Assembly: GCA_023014335.1 (NCBI GenBank)
Contig: JAECYW010000007.1
Location: 3,100,001 to 3,164,000 of the forward strand
Source of the DNA: Galerina marginata
Taxonomy: Eukaryota; Basidiomycota; Agaricomycetes; Agaricales; Galerinaceae
DNA: 64,000 nucleotides
Direction of reading: 5' to 3'
Shown piece after piece: positions 34,201 to 45,987 of this stretch (position 1 is its first letter; each line of letters starts with the position of its first letter). The notes under the pieces are model-generated. The model saw nothing but the letters and a program-made list of their open reading frames with translations. It made no database searches and was not told the DNA's origin. The translations under genes were made by a program, and so were the position numbers.

Positions 34201-35669
34201 GGCTCGGCAGGCCATTTAGTGATGCGAAATCTGGTTCATGTCAGTTCACTCCGTCAGTCAGTCAATGAATGTTGGACTTGCCAATTTTTCGGTTGAGTTC
34301 CTCAGTATCCAGCTTGATATTGACCGAATTCTCGGTCTAATTGCAAGTTTGTAAAAGACTCTGGAATTTTGAGGACGTAACATACCTGAAACAGTTGGAT
34401 CGCGTCGTTCAGCCTTGTTCTGATCGCTTGGAGGTCGCCCATGTGCCCGCTTTGTTGCAGGTAACGTGAAAACAGATTGAGTCGACTAAGTTTGTCACAT
34501 TCTTCGGCTATGCTTCTGAGGGTCCTATACGATTCTCTGGTAAATACGTATAGCCTGTAGAGATGGCGGCTGTCACAAACTTCGAAAATGTCTTCAGAGC
34601 GCCTTCAAGCGATGGCCCCACCGTACTCTCAGAGCAAATGACGGCGCAGGAGACAACGAAATCTCCGGCCGTCGCCGCAATTTGTCTCATTTCTTTGTAA
34701 TTCGAGCGAGTTTGCTAATGACGATGAGAATTCCGGAAGTTGAAGGGGATCTCAAGGACGTACCGAGACTGCTCGCAACAGACTGACGACTGTTCCAATT
34801 AATGGTTGGACCCATGGTACTGGTATTAAAGAGCTGGCTTCTTTTAAGACGCTGAAGATGCTGATGGTCGGCTCGACGGTGACATCTAGCACTTTGGACA
34901 GTCCCTCCGTAGTTCCAGTATCGCCATTGCTTATGAATGAAGGCTGAACGATGTTTGAATGGTGAGATCAGGTGGGACAAATCGGAATGTTGAAACTGAC
35001 CTTGATCCTATCAATATCTTTGTTTATTATGCTCGTCAATCCATCCAAGGATTTGCCGTCGCCATCGAGTTGGATGGTCCGAAGCTTTGCAACTGTTCTA
35101 AACGATCGATGAAGAAGTTCAGAACGATCAGGTCTATAGAACATCAACGCAAAGTTCTCACTCATGGAACACTGTTATCGCCTGTGTGGCTTCTGCGCGG
35201 TGGGCATCCGCAGCAGATGCGAGTTGAACACTGAACCGAGCGCAGGTTTCGAGAACTGCCGTAAACTGGAGGATAAGACTGTCAGAGATCGATATGGATA
35301 ATACATCGCAGACATTACTTGGCCTTCCGAGTCCTTATCGCGGATTACAACAATAAGCTGGATAAGCCTCTTGAGTTCGGGACTTTCTTGGAGGATATAC
35401 GCGATGGAAAGAATGGCCATATCTCTTTTAAAAGATTCGCCCTTCGCGAATACCTTCCCTGGCTGGATAGAGGGTGTTTGTATACCCTGGAGATTCCGCA
35501 CCGTAGGCTGTGCGTCGCCTGCCGACCGTGGTAGCGGTAGTGGAGTGATCAGCGAGCTTGTCGCTGCTAAGTTGACGGAAGACTCCGGGGGTCGGGGGGT
35601 CCGAGGTCGCAAACCAAAGAGTTCCCTGACCTTATCACGTTTACGACCCGGTTTCAATTCATGTGTCAT
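31220..35669 (-). CDS. NACHT-TPR NOD-like receptor (fungal STAND protein)
   Basis: The minus-strand exons are 35319-35669, 35162-35265, 35001-35097, 34764-34943, 34386-34714, 34282-34336 and 31220-34230, about 1370 aa. The N-terminus (MTHELKPGRKRDKVRELFGL) leads to a helical domain typical of Agaricomycete NACHT proteins (IPVPWVQPLIGTVVSLLRAV, GDFVVSCAVICSE). The intron before the NACHT exon is GC-AG (G|GCAAGT). Walker A is GSAGLGKST (34067-34093) and Walker B is VVVVDGLDE (near 33800). Eight near-identical 45-residue TPR units follow, then a degenerate ninth. These receptors normally oligomerise on ligand detection and trigger immunity or incompatibility-type death. One problem remains. Within 34386-34714 the reading frame must change between KTFSKFVT and YRTLRSIAEECDKL, and no usable intron explains it. 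The gene may be frameshifted, or a sequencing error may be present. Confidence 0.8.
31450..32560 (-). repeat. In-gene tandem repeat, eight 135-bp TPR units
   Basis: Each unit encodes a variant of SLNNLANALxTRFEQRGAS plus DLDEAISLHREALLL and PAPHPDRSS. Units differ at few positions (E/K after RF; A/V and S/L after RG; R/Q after LH; R/L and A/P near the end). Unit length is a multiple of three, so gain or loss of units keeps the frame. Confidence 0.9.
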
Positions 35670-35829
35670 TACTGGGTAAGTTGGAATGGGTGTATAGAGG
35701 AAAGGTCGTCGACCGCAGTATCACTCTGGTCCACTGATCGCCTTGAGGTCATGTGGTCTGCAAGCTTCAACTATAATGACAACAAACAAAGAATCAGTAT
35801 ATGCTTTTCCGGGTCTTAGTCCTCATCAA

Positions 35830-37385
35830 AACTTACCCTCCGAGTCGACGTTGTTATAGATTCCTTGATGACTTCGACGCAAAATCGTGTGACGCGGGCA
35901 GGCGAGCCTCTGCTGGAACTGAATCTGCGTTGTTCGACTCCGATTTTTATCTATCACTTGAAGCACTTGGATCTTGGGATGGTCAATAGTGTTGGCGGCG
36001 CACATTAGCTGCGGCGAGGAATTCCGATTTGCCCCGGGATTATGCGTCCATACTACCTCTCTGTAAAATGTTGTCACGGTTTTCGGTTGTAAGGGTTAAT
36101 GGTTTGTTTTCCTCTCATTTTTACCTCTGATGTTGCCAAGATGTTGCTGACTTACAACATGTAGAATTCATGCGGGGAGATACCGTGGTTCTCATTGACT
36201 CCTTTCGCGTCGTCGATGGCTTAGGCTCGCGTACGTCTGGTTCTTCTCTTCGTTTTGACGAAACATTGACCTTGATATCGCCCTAGATTCCACGATGGCT
36301 TTTCGAGATGAAATAAGATGAGCAGCTGCACTGCAGTGGTATGGCGACCGGGTCAGGAACGTTCCGGTGTGTACTCTATCCATCTCTGTTCTGACATTTT
36401 TCAGGAACGGGCTGAGGGACGTTGAGGAGCTTTTAAACGGTAAATGCTGTTCAGTCTCGCTCTGGAGGTCGTTTACGGCCTGAACAACTGAGACCATGTC
36501 CTCTGGCGGCGTTGACCGTCCGTCAGAATTGCTTAAGTGTGTGTGTTTTTTTGTTCTTGAATTTCAGCTCGGCTTATGATTGATACTGTTATAGTCGCCA
36601 TTATTCCGCCGAAAAATCTGGGGTCTAAGAATTTAGAATGACCCCAAAACTACGAACACCGCTCGTCACTTTTGGAAATGTTCTTAGAGCTTTCGTTTTC
36701 GCTATAATTTTCCTGTCATCGGTGGTTGGCTGATTCTGATTGAGCTTTGTCCGAGTCGCTCAGCGAGTCTGTGTTACTATCGCGTTGGGTCTTAGTGAAA
36801 TTTCCCAGCTGGGACTGCCTTCTGCCTGAGCAGTGTTTTTCATACTTTCGTCAATTCGGTTCGTTTTCACGTTCTTCTCTTTCATTGTTAGCCATGCGCT
36901 TGCCATCGGCCCGCCTTCTACAACGCTCCGGGGTGTGATATATGACCTCAGAGCTATCTTCGGACCTGTCCACGTCACTCTACGCTGCCGGCGCTGCTTG
37001 TAACTTCGATTCCTACTTTGTTTTTTGTCTTATATCTGTCGGCCTGGCCTATTTCTAACAGCCCGCGATCAACTTATGACTACTGCCTTAACCTGACTTA
37101 TATTTGGCTCTACATATATCAGATTCTCGTTGGTCCTTCATCACCGGCATTTCTATTTCAGTTTGAAGCTCCCACTGGGTCCTTTTCGCACCTGTAACTT
37201 TCTCATGGAAATCCAGCGGGTTATCTACCTTCGACTCGTTCAGCCATCAAGCCACTTCTCTGGCAGTAACTACTTAGAGCACAACTGGAGAATACCAGAA
37301 GGTCAGAACTGCCAACGCAAAGAAGTATTCTCACTGCCAAAAAAATTTACACCGCCGCCTCGATTGTTCGAAAATATTACCTAGC
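35830..37385 (+). repeat. R5, 5'-truncated copy of the dispersed repeat family
   Basis: It lacks the head block and starts at the exon-like segment AGATTCCTTGATGACTTCGA (35859; protein-like RFLDDFDAKSCD). It ends with the tail block near 37325. It begins only about 160 bp from the start codon of the NLR, which is transcribed the other way. Confidence 0.6.
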
Positions 37386-38015
37386 AACGGTACTCACGCG
37401 TCCAACGGTCAAAATCCCAGGGGACTCCGAAGAAGCGAATACTTGTGGATGAGCGGCGATGCGATACATAAAGGTGATATAAGCTCCGAATTTTAAAATC
37501 GGAGAGCAGGAAAAATCCGTAAATGAGACGTATGTTTTTGATAGAAAATATCCCGAAAGAGCCCATGCACTTTTCGTTCGCTTTAGAGGAAAGCATTCAA
37601 GTAATAATAGAGCGGTTCAGTTGACGAAGTTTCAGTTGTCCATCTGTGTACAATTCAGAAAAACTAAACGACCAAGAAAAGGCGTACATCAGTACGGCGG
37701 AAATGACTCAAAGATTAGGAGTAGGGAGTAGAAATAGAGCGGGGGACATGTGCGCGGATATTGATTCATCATGCGCCAATGAACACCTTTACATCATGAT
37801 AGCATACCTTCGGATCATCTGTCCACCTTCTGCTTTATTTAAGACTCGCACGAATAATTACACACCTCGAAGCGTGAATTCAGCATCTGAGAAGCAAGTT
37901 GACTGAGCAAAACGCAGCACCCCCGAAGGCCGAAACAGTATTTATACCAGGCGGATTCAAGTCCACTTGAGCCCAACGAACAAGCTCATCGCAAGCTAAA
38001 GCGTGAAACATCACC
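37386..38015. other. Spacer before the small secreted protein candidate
   Basis: About 630 bp, no gene recognised. Confidence 0.3.
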
Positions 38016-38124
38016 ATGAAGCTTTCTTTTTCCTCTATGATTGCTCTGTTCGGACTTTTATCATATGTTTGTGCACTTCCTGAGCCGGCTTTGGACAATA
38101 TATTTGTTGCCCGTGCAGGATCAT
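38016..38124 (+). CDS. First exon of a possible small secreted protein
   Basis: The ATG follows CATCACC. The first 20 residues (MKLSFSSMIALFGLLSYVCA) form a good signal peptide with a likely cut after VCA, followed by LPEPALDNIFVARAGS. The exon ends at T|GTACGC. Downstream, 38176-38190 could add CDGETC and 38219-38282 reads RCLPSK and GTICCMGVV in one frame, a cysteine-rich pattern. However, the intervening intron would be only 28 bp and the frames do not join cleanly. The full gene structure is therefore unknown and it may be decayed. Family unknown. Confidence 0.4.
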
Positions 38125-38489
38125 GTACGCTTTAACTCGTTCTACTAGAGAACCACACTAATTATTAGAACACAGGCGATGGCGAAACGTGTCAGTAACT
38201 ACTAATTTGTTCATCAAGGCTCGCTGCTTACCGTCGAAGATTTTAACAGGCCCAAGCGGCACAATCTGTTGCATGGGGGTGGTGTAAGTTATATTTTACT
38301 TGTTTTTTATTCAACTGACGAGAACATTCTAGTTGCGATTCAATTAAGGGATGTTTAATGAGCGAAATCGGACGAGGATGAACTGAAGGACAATTTCAGA
38401 AATCGATTTCTTTTTGGCAATCTAACGACGATATTTTCTCCATGCGTGAACTCAATGAATATAAATTTGTGTGGTGCAGAGGGATGGCG

Positions 38490-41420
38490 ATAGATTCGAC
38501 TCGAGAGCGGTGTTACTAGACGTTTTGAATGGGAAACAGTCTCCCAGCAGATATCAGCAGGCATCATGGAATCCGAGAAAGTGGCAGACGAATGTTCCGA
38601 GGACAGACGGTTTAAGCGTGTTGCATTTGCCTAAAAACTCTCGAAATCGGAAAGGATGGTGAGAATGGAATTCCTAGGTCTGAAAGAGATGTAAACGACG
38701 GAAAGAAAATTCCTGGGAAGGGGAGCTGACGAAATAAACCGGAAAGAGAATGTAAACGACGGATTCAAGGAAAGAAATCAGGAAGGGCGTACATTCAGTT
38801 TAAAGCACTAGAAGAAAGCTTCTTGTCTCCAGTTTGGGAATACAAACTCGTCGCAAGGAAGGATAGTTCTGCCCGTGAAAGTCCGAGAACGGGGTCCAGC
38901 AGGAGAGCCGAGGTTAAACACTCAACATCAGATTGCTGTTCAAACAGGCTATGGGCGAAGTGACGAGGCATAAAAGCTATTCATCAGCCAGGTACGAGTT
39001 CATATAGAGACCAAAGGCAGGAGAGTATGAGGATAGGACGGGGACACAATGACAAGAATGGGTCGCGGAAAGGAAGTAAGTGGGAAGGAGATGGAACGCA
39101 TAAAGTGGAGAGCGAGTCCATACAGGGGAAGAGTTCCAACTCCAACGATCTTTAGCACATGGACACCAAGTGACATCGCAAGGGCTGAATAGATCGTAAA
39201 GGCAATCCATGGACTGGGTTACGCTCTCGGTAAGTTGGTTGCGCCCATGAGAGGAGGGAAGCAAGAAGGGTTTCGAGATAAGATTGAGACTGGCAATCAT
39301 GTGAATCCGAATCCGGTGAGATCTGATTGGCTCGGCCCTCGGCATTGCCGCATCGTGGGGCAAAACTGTACAGTCGCGCTGACAGGCCGAATCTTGTCAT
39401 CTTGTCATCAACATATGTCTTCCCGCCTCTACTGCTGTGGGATGCTAAGTAAAGGTACGCGTTTCTTCATAAATTTCCTTCTTTCTTTGTAATGTAGTTG
39501 ACGATAGTATAGCTTATCTAGACTCTGGAACAGCAGACGCGTCGACGGCCTACAGACGCGAACTTTCTCACTCGGTGCGCGATTTCCTGGTTCTCCCATT
39601 CTTTTTCGACTTACTGACTGGTGTTCGTCACAGCCCCCACTTCCAGGACGACGTTGCTGAATAATGTTTCTAATGGATCAGCAGAGCATCGGAAATTGGC
39701 TAGGTACGTTCCATAATATTCTCATCAGTTCGTTCACTCCCTCATTCGCTGTTGACAGTTTATTTCTCTTGAATTACCTTCGATGAGCTTGACGACGTCT
39801 CTGTGGAAATTATCGCCCACGTCACTTCGCCTTCATTAGCCTGAACCGCCTATACAGCACTGAAAGCTTCAAGGTATGGCCAGACATCCATTTCGTCTGT
39901 CCCTCGGTTCCTAATTCTATTCTCCTTCCAGCTACCACTCTGGCTCTAGAAGTACCGCTCAACATGCGCTGTCGTCCCCGTCTGTTGCCCCGCCAGCACA
40001 GCTGCATCTGTATCGCCCTTCAGTGCGTGGTTGCTCGTCCAGCATCTGATCTCAAGCGGGCGGCTCTATGGCTCGAACTCGGATGCTGGCGTCCTTCCTC
40101 CTCGCTCGTCGGTCCTGTTTGCGATTTAGGAGGGTTATGGCCGGCTCGTCGGTTGCCTCGTCTTGGTGTCATTGGAGCTATGCCTTGTTCAAACGTCGAC
40201 ATCGGTGGTGATGGGTAGTGGAGTGGGCGTGAGCTGCGGCAAGGAATTTGGACTGGACCCAAGATTACTCGCTGTTACGATCTTCCCGCAAAATATTGGC
40301 CGAGTTTCGGTTGGATAGGTTCGTTTTCCTTTCATTCTTACCTTCGTCATTGGACTCACCCGGAACGTGTAGGATTTCTAGGTGAAGCTAGCTATGACGT
40401 GTCTATGAAGACCATCGCCCTCGTCAGCGTAACCTGTCTAAACGCCGAACGTTTGAGGGTAAACCCATATACTCCACGTTTATCTTTTAGTTTTCTAATC
40501 CTTCCCTTTCCAGGTCCGAAACCCGCAGCGCAAGCATCACGCCTCAGTTACTCGTTCGGCATCCTGCTTTCGCGCACCGTCCGACTCCTTTGGCGTTGTC
40601 GCTGGCAGTGGTTTCACGAGGCCCATGTATGCTCCTTTCTCTTCTCTTAGTCCTGACGGGAAACTGATCCTCGACGTTGCTGTAGATTCCTCGATGCCCT
40701 CGACGCGAAATCGTATGATATGGGCAGGCGAACTCCTGCTGGAGCTGGAGTTGCGGCCTGTCCCGACTCCGATTCTCAACTATCGATTGGAGGACGTCGA
40801 AATTGGTGGCGGTCAAGGGTGTGGGGGGCATACGTTGGCTAAGGCGAGGACATTGGACTGGTCCAGGATTCCCCGCCCTTACTACATACCTCTGTTGGGA
40901 TATCAGGGCTTTTGGTGTTGATGGTTATTTGGTGGTTTGTTTTTCTTTTACCTTCACTTCTGCTGTTGACCTGACTTACTATTCCCAGAAGAGTTATCCT
41001 ACTTCTTAACATCTAACTCCGTCGGAAGCGAGACGGTCACTTGATTAGGACATCCGATCCATAGGATCGGCCATCTCGCTCGCGTATGTCCCCTTTAATA
41101 TCTCATTCAGACAAAAGGCTAACGTTCAACATTGTTGTAGATTCCATGGTGGCTTCAACACGAATAATATGGCCACGCGCACTGTCGTTCGGTGACCGAC
41201 GACGGTCCGTACCTCTAGATACTTCTTTTATTTTTATCCTAACCTTTTCTACGTGGGCAGGACCTGAATCAGCAACATCGACCCTAGTTTTTACGAACGT
41301 AAGTAGGGCTCCCCTCCTCAGATCTGATACTGAAACTTCGATCAATAGTTGTAGTCGTTGTTATGGTCCGACGGTTGGGCGTAAACTGCACCAGTGGTTC
41401 GAATTACGTTCGCGACTGTA
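38490..41420 (+). repeat. R6, copy of the dispersed repeat family
   Basis: Leader-like block near 38495 (GACTCGAGAGCGGTGTTACT), head block at 39147-39240. The segment 40330-40920 matches R4 closely, including GTAAACCCATATACTCCACG and TTCCTCGATGCCCTCGACGC. An exon-like piece at 41140 reads RFHGGFNTN. No intact frame. Confidence 0.6.
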
Positions 41421-42425
41421 GGCGTCCATTGCCTCCATTCTGAAGAGCGTCGCTGGGAAACTTATGATTATTTTGGTTCGTTTCCACGTTGGCCTTATTG
41501 TTGATGATTTACAGACAACAAACGAGCAGCCTTGCCGATTGAGCCATTGTGACTTCTCCGTCGACGTTACCTAGCCCACCCCACGCATTGTGTTATCGTC
41601 CTTCTCCGTGGCCTTAGCCACATCTGTGTATAAATTTCTTATCGCCATGTCCAGTGTTTTAACTGGTCGTCGATTTCCTTGTAGTTGGCGTGAGATTTAT
41701 AACGCGAACTGGCGAGCAATAGATTGCTGATCGATACCAGGTCAGTATGAAATTAATCCCTTTTCATCTTCTCATCCTGATTCATTCGTAGCTCGCTGAC
41801 GCGTGCACAGGGCCTTTGCTTAACCCTTGTCGTTTATCACACCGTACGGTCATGCCATGAGATTCTCCAATAATCTTGTCGACAAGGCGATGAAGGACCG
41901 GAACGTCGTGTAGTGTTGCTGAGAGGGCGGAGTCGCGGGCGGAGGTGAAAGAGGTGACCTTGACTGAGATACACCTCCGTCCGAAGGTCGATGATCGTAA
42001 GTACTACCGAGTAGTACCGTTTGGTAGTACTTCTCTGTCGATATACATATGTTTTCTTCTTTTTGGAAGAGGTTTCCCTCGTGGTTCGCCCTAAATCTGA
42101 GCTTTTCTTTCCCTTTTTTGTCTATTATTCTATCCTTCTCAGCGACTATGCAATACTATTCAAGTGTTTCTCCTCGCTCAAATCGATCAGGCTTCCTTTT
42201 AATGAGCATTGTTGAGGTCAAATGGCTACAATTAACATCGTTCGAGCCTATCCTTTCCTGTGGATTCGCTCTGATACCTGCAACAAGTGTGTGTATTTAT
42301 TTGATATTTGCACGATTTACCTGCTTAATCAAAGCTGTTCGCCCATTGCCAGCGGTGACTAGCGAGTAACTAGCTGCGCGAACGGTCAGCGGATGCTATC
42401 ATTTACCCATAACTCAACTTGAATA
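41421..42425. other. Spacer with little recognisable content
   Basis: No supported gene. It contains a short perfect hairpin (41999-42032) described separately. Confidence 0.3.
41999..42032. repeat. Short inverted repeat, 10-bp stem
   Basis: AAGTACTACC and GGTAGTACTT are perfect complements separated by 14 bases, with a third related word (GTAGTACC) in the loop. No role can be assigned. Confidence 0.6.
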
Positions 42426-42429
42426 ATGA

Positions 42430-45400
42430 GTCGTATTCGAGTGAGGGTAAGCCTTCATTTTCTAATCCGTTACTTCCAGCTTGAGAGCGGCGTTCACTTG
42501 ACGCCTCGTGTGGGAATCGATGAGACGTCAGTATGGAACTCGAAAAAGTGGTAGACGAAACTCACAGGCGCAATTTTACGGGTACAGATTGAGCGGGATT
42601 CTCCGGAAAAGGTAGTCGTGTTTGCCTGAAGAGTTAGAGGAAGGCGATAGTAGGCTTAAGAGAGGTGTACTAGTAGTGGAAACGCATGGAAGGGCTTCAG
42701 GGCGTTATGAGTGATCTGCTTGATTGCGGAAGTATACTGTCGCTGTTACCAAGCGGCCGAAGTACGAACTGGCCAAAAATGTCGAAAACAGAATGTAAAT
42801 TGTATTCAAAATGGCAACAGGGAAGGCGCACCATTTGTCCAACCCGGAGTAAGAGCCGCTTGCCTCTCTTCTCCATCCGAACTCCGAAAGTACGATTTTA
42901 TTCTAGGAGAAATAGTCTAATGTGAAAAGCGAACGAGGTGGAGCAGGAAAGCCGGGGTCAAACTCTGGTAAAATGATGAGGCAGAGATAGTCGAGCTGTG
43001 CCAGCAGCCAGGAACGAATTTGGATAAGAGAGCCACGGTTGGAAAGTACGAGCATAAGGATTTGTAGGGTCACGAACACAAGAAAGGGCCCCTGGATGGA
43101 AAGACAGGAAGGAAGTGGGAAGGAGACCGGTAGGGCTAGTTGGAACGCATAAAGAGACGGAGAGAGCGAGTCCCAACCGGGTATCTGGAACAAACGATCT
43201 TCACCAACTGGACACCCAGTGGCGTCGCGAGGTCGAACGGATCGTTGATGCGATCCACGCACTGGGCTACGCTCTCGGTAAGTTCCTTAGATGCGCCCAT
43301 GAGAGGAATGAAGCAAGATGGATTGTGAGATAAAATCGAGACTGGCAATCATCGTGGGTATTCTCTGCGATCAGCTCGGTTCGGTCCTCGGCATTGCGAT
43401 CGTGAGGCTGAACTGCACAGTCGACGCGTTGACAGGTCGAATCTTGTCCTCTTGCCATCAACGTCCACCTTCCCGCGTCTACTGTGTTAGGACGCTAATT
43501 GAAGGTACCCGTTTCTTCACATTCGTTCGTTCCTTGGATTATAGGTGACGATATTATAGTCTATCTAGGTTCTGGAGCAGCAGACGCGTCGATGGTCTGG
43601 AACTATATGCGCGACCGTTCTCTCCCTTGGTGCGTGATTTCCTGTTCACCCCCTCTTTTCCGACTTACTGACTGTTGTCAGTCGCAGCTCACCTTCCTGT
43701 ATGACGCGTCTGGTTAGTCTGAAGGGCCCAACAAAGCATTGAAGATTGTCCAGGTATGCTTCATACCGTCGTTCATTCACCCGCTCGTTTGCTGTTATTG
43801 CTTCAGTCCAGGCTCCAGCGGCATTTACGACGTCTCTATGAAGATCATCACCCAGGCATCCTCGTCACCTTCATCCTAACTAACCCAAACCTCCGCTCCT
43901 CATGCCACAGTTCCAATCCCTTTCTCCTTCCAGGTCCGCATTTCGCTCTACGAGCCGCATTCAACGTACGCCTGCGATTTACCATCTACCTTCCGCCGCC
44001 CCGCCAGCACGGCTGCGTCTCCGTCACCCCTCGACGCTGCGGTTGCTCGCTGGGCATTCCACTTTCGACTCCGAGCAGGCGGTACTCGTGCTCGAGACTG
44101 ATTCAGTTATCAAGGTTCGTTTCTGGCTTACTCCTACCTTAGCCATCGGTTTGACACATATGGTGTAGTTCAACTGGCTGTGGCGAGAGAGAGAGACGGA
44201 TAAACCCCGTTTGCTATCTCTCCGGCCAATGTTTTGGGCTGCGTTGGTTCGTTTTCTTTTGCTCTTACCTTCGCCGTTAGACTGACTCACAATGTGTAGA
44301 ATCCATCGAAGGCACTGCCATGAATGTCACACCCCATTCCTTTGTCGTCCTTGTGGCACAAGCGACACCTTTAGCTGTTGGGAGCGACAACTTCGAACGG
44401 AAGCTATGACCGCAGCATAAGGTCGAACGGACCAACACTTTGTCATCTTTCTCTGGACTCGTCTAGCTTAGTTCGCATATGTTGGTACCTTATATCGTCT
44501 CTTGGTTCTGACAAATTCTGATCATCGGTGTTGTTGTAGATTCCTTCATGGCTTCGACACGTAATCGCATGATGTGAACAGGTGACCGCCCCGCTGGGGT
44601 TGGAGCTTTGCCTGCAATTTTTACCTGTCGTTTGAAGTATGTCGATGTCGGTGGTGATGAGTAGTGGAGGTGGCCTCAGGTTACTCTATAGTGAGGGCAG
44701 GAAGATATCGCTAGGGTTCGTCTTACTGGGATTTTTCTTCGCTTTTTACGTTCGTTGTCACTGACTTGCAACAGGTGGAATCCCTAATGGACGCGATTGA
44801 ATTTCTTAGGTGTCTGACTCGTATGGTGTCCTCGCTGAAAGAAGCAGAAGCGAGGCCGTCAACTATAGGAGCTTCAACATAGAAGATTGAACTAACGCTC
44901 TCGTCAACGTAGGCGAAGCTTGATGCTGCGGTCTTTCCCGCCTTACACTCTCGTACGTCCATGTCTCGTATCTTGTTTAGTCAAAACATTGACCGTGGAC
45001 AACAGCTTCGACATGAAATGGTATGAGCAGGCGCACCGCAGTAGGGTGACCAATGACCAGGTCTGTAGCATACCATTATGTACTCCACCTATCTCCGGCC
45101 TGACGTTTTTTTGGATAGGCAGGACCGGGCTGAGCGACGTCGAGGTGCTTTTAAATGATGAATGTCGTTCAGCGCTGCTCTGGAGGTTGTTCACGATCTG
45201 AATTTAAATGAGACGAGTCCTCTGCTCGACCTGGCGGCAACAGGGAGGAAGACGTATGTTACCGCTGACGACCTGTTGGGATTATTGGGCGACCAGGTAG
45301 GTAAAAACTGGCCACTATTCTTGTAATTTTTATCCTTTCTGACGTTTTGTAAAGTAACCATGTGGCTGAGCGACATTGATATTCGAGGAAATTTCGGATG

Positions 45401-45700
45401 AGAAATGGTGTTCATTACTGCTATGGAAGTCGTTGTCAGCTTGTTGATACGAACGACCTTCTCCTGTGTCCTGGCGGCGGCACGAAGGAAGACATATGCC
45501 AGTGCTGACCGCCCATTGGGATGACTAACGTATGTCTAGTTTCTGTTCTTAGATCTTACATTAGGCTTACAATCGAGACCGGTACAGTTGGTGCGCTCTC
45601 ACCCTATCTAAAGGCTTTGGACTGACCCCATAATTACGAGCACTGCCCTTGCTCATCTCTCTCGGAAGTGCTTCCGTCGTTTTAACACCCCTCTCGTCAC
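42430..45700 (+). repeat. R7, copy of the dispersed repeat family
   Basis: Leader block GAGTCGTATTCGAGTGAGGG (42428) and head block at 43194-43285. A plus-strand segment reads LGIAIVRLNCTVDAL (43390). The CTCCTTCCAGGTCCGC block is at 43923, and exon-like pieces are at 44540 and 45005 (SFDMKWYEQAHRS). It is the most complete copy seen, but no frame runs through it. Confidence 0.65.
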
Positions 45701-45987
45701 GTCTAACTTCAAAATCTTATTTTAGCTGGTATCCTCATCCAACTCTGCTACTGAGATACTTACCACATTATGTTGGACGGCCCGAATTTTTGTCCACTGC
45801 TCAATTGAAACTGATTGAAAAGAGAACGCGGATTCGAGGGGCGTTACTTTGCCGTTCCGGTCATGCGAGTTATCTCCTCTCTGCTCCTACCTTTGTGATA
45901 ATGGATTGCATTGTACTAAGCTCTCAAATAATCATCCTCGTCCTGACCTCATCCAATGCGTTATTTAAATGCCTAATTCACACTAAA
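45701..45987. other. Spacer downstream of the metalloprotease gene
   Basis: The plus-strand open stretch 45649-46053 overlaps the protease 3' end and has no domain. Nothing else seen. Confidence 0.3.

Noticed and set aside
42903..43262. Minus-strand frames over the repeat head blocks (similar ones in several copies)
   Set aside because: They share sequence only because the repeats do. Ends and frames differ between copies, while protein-like conservation is better on the plus strand.
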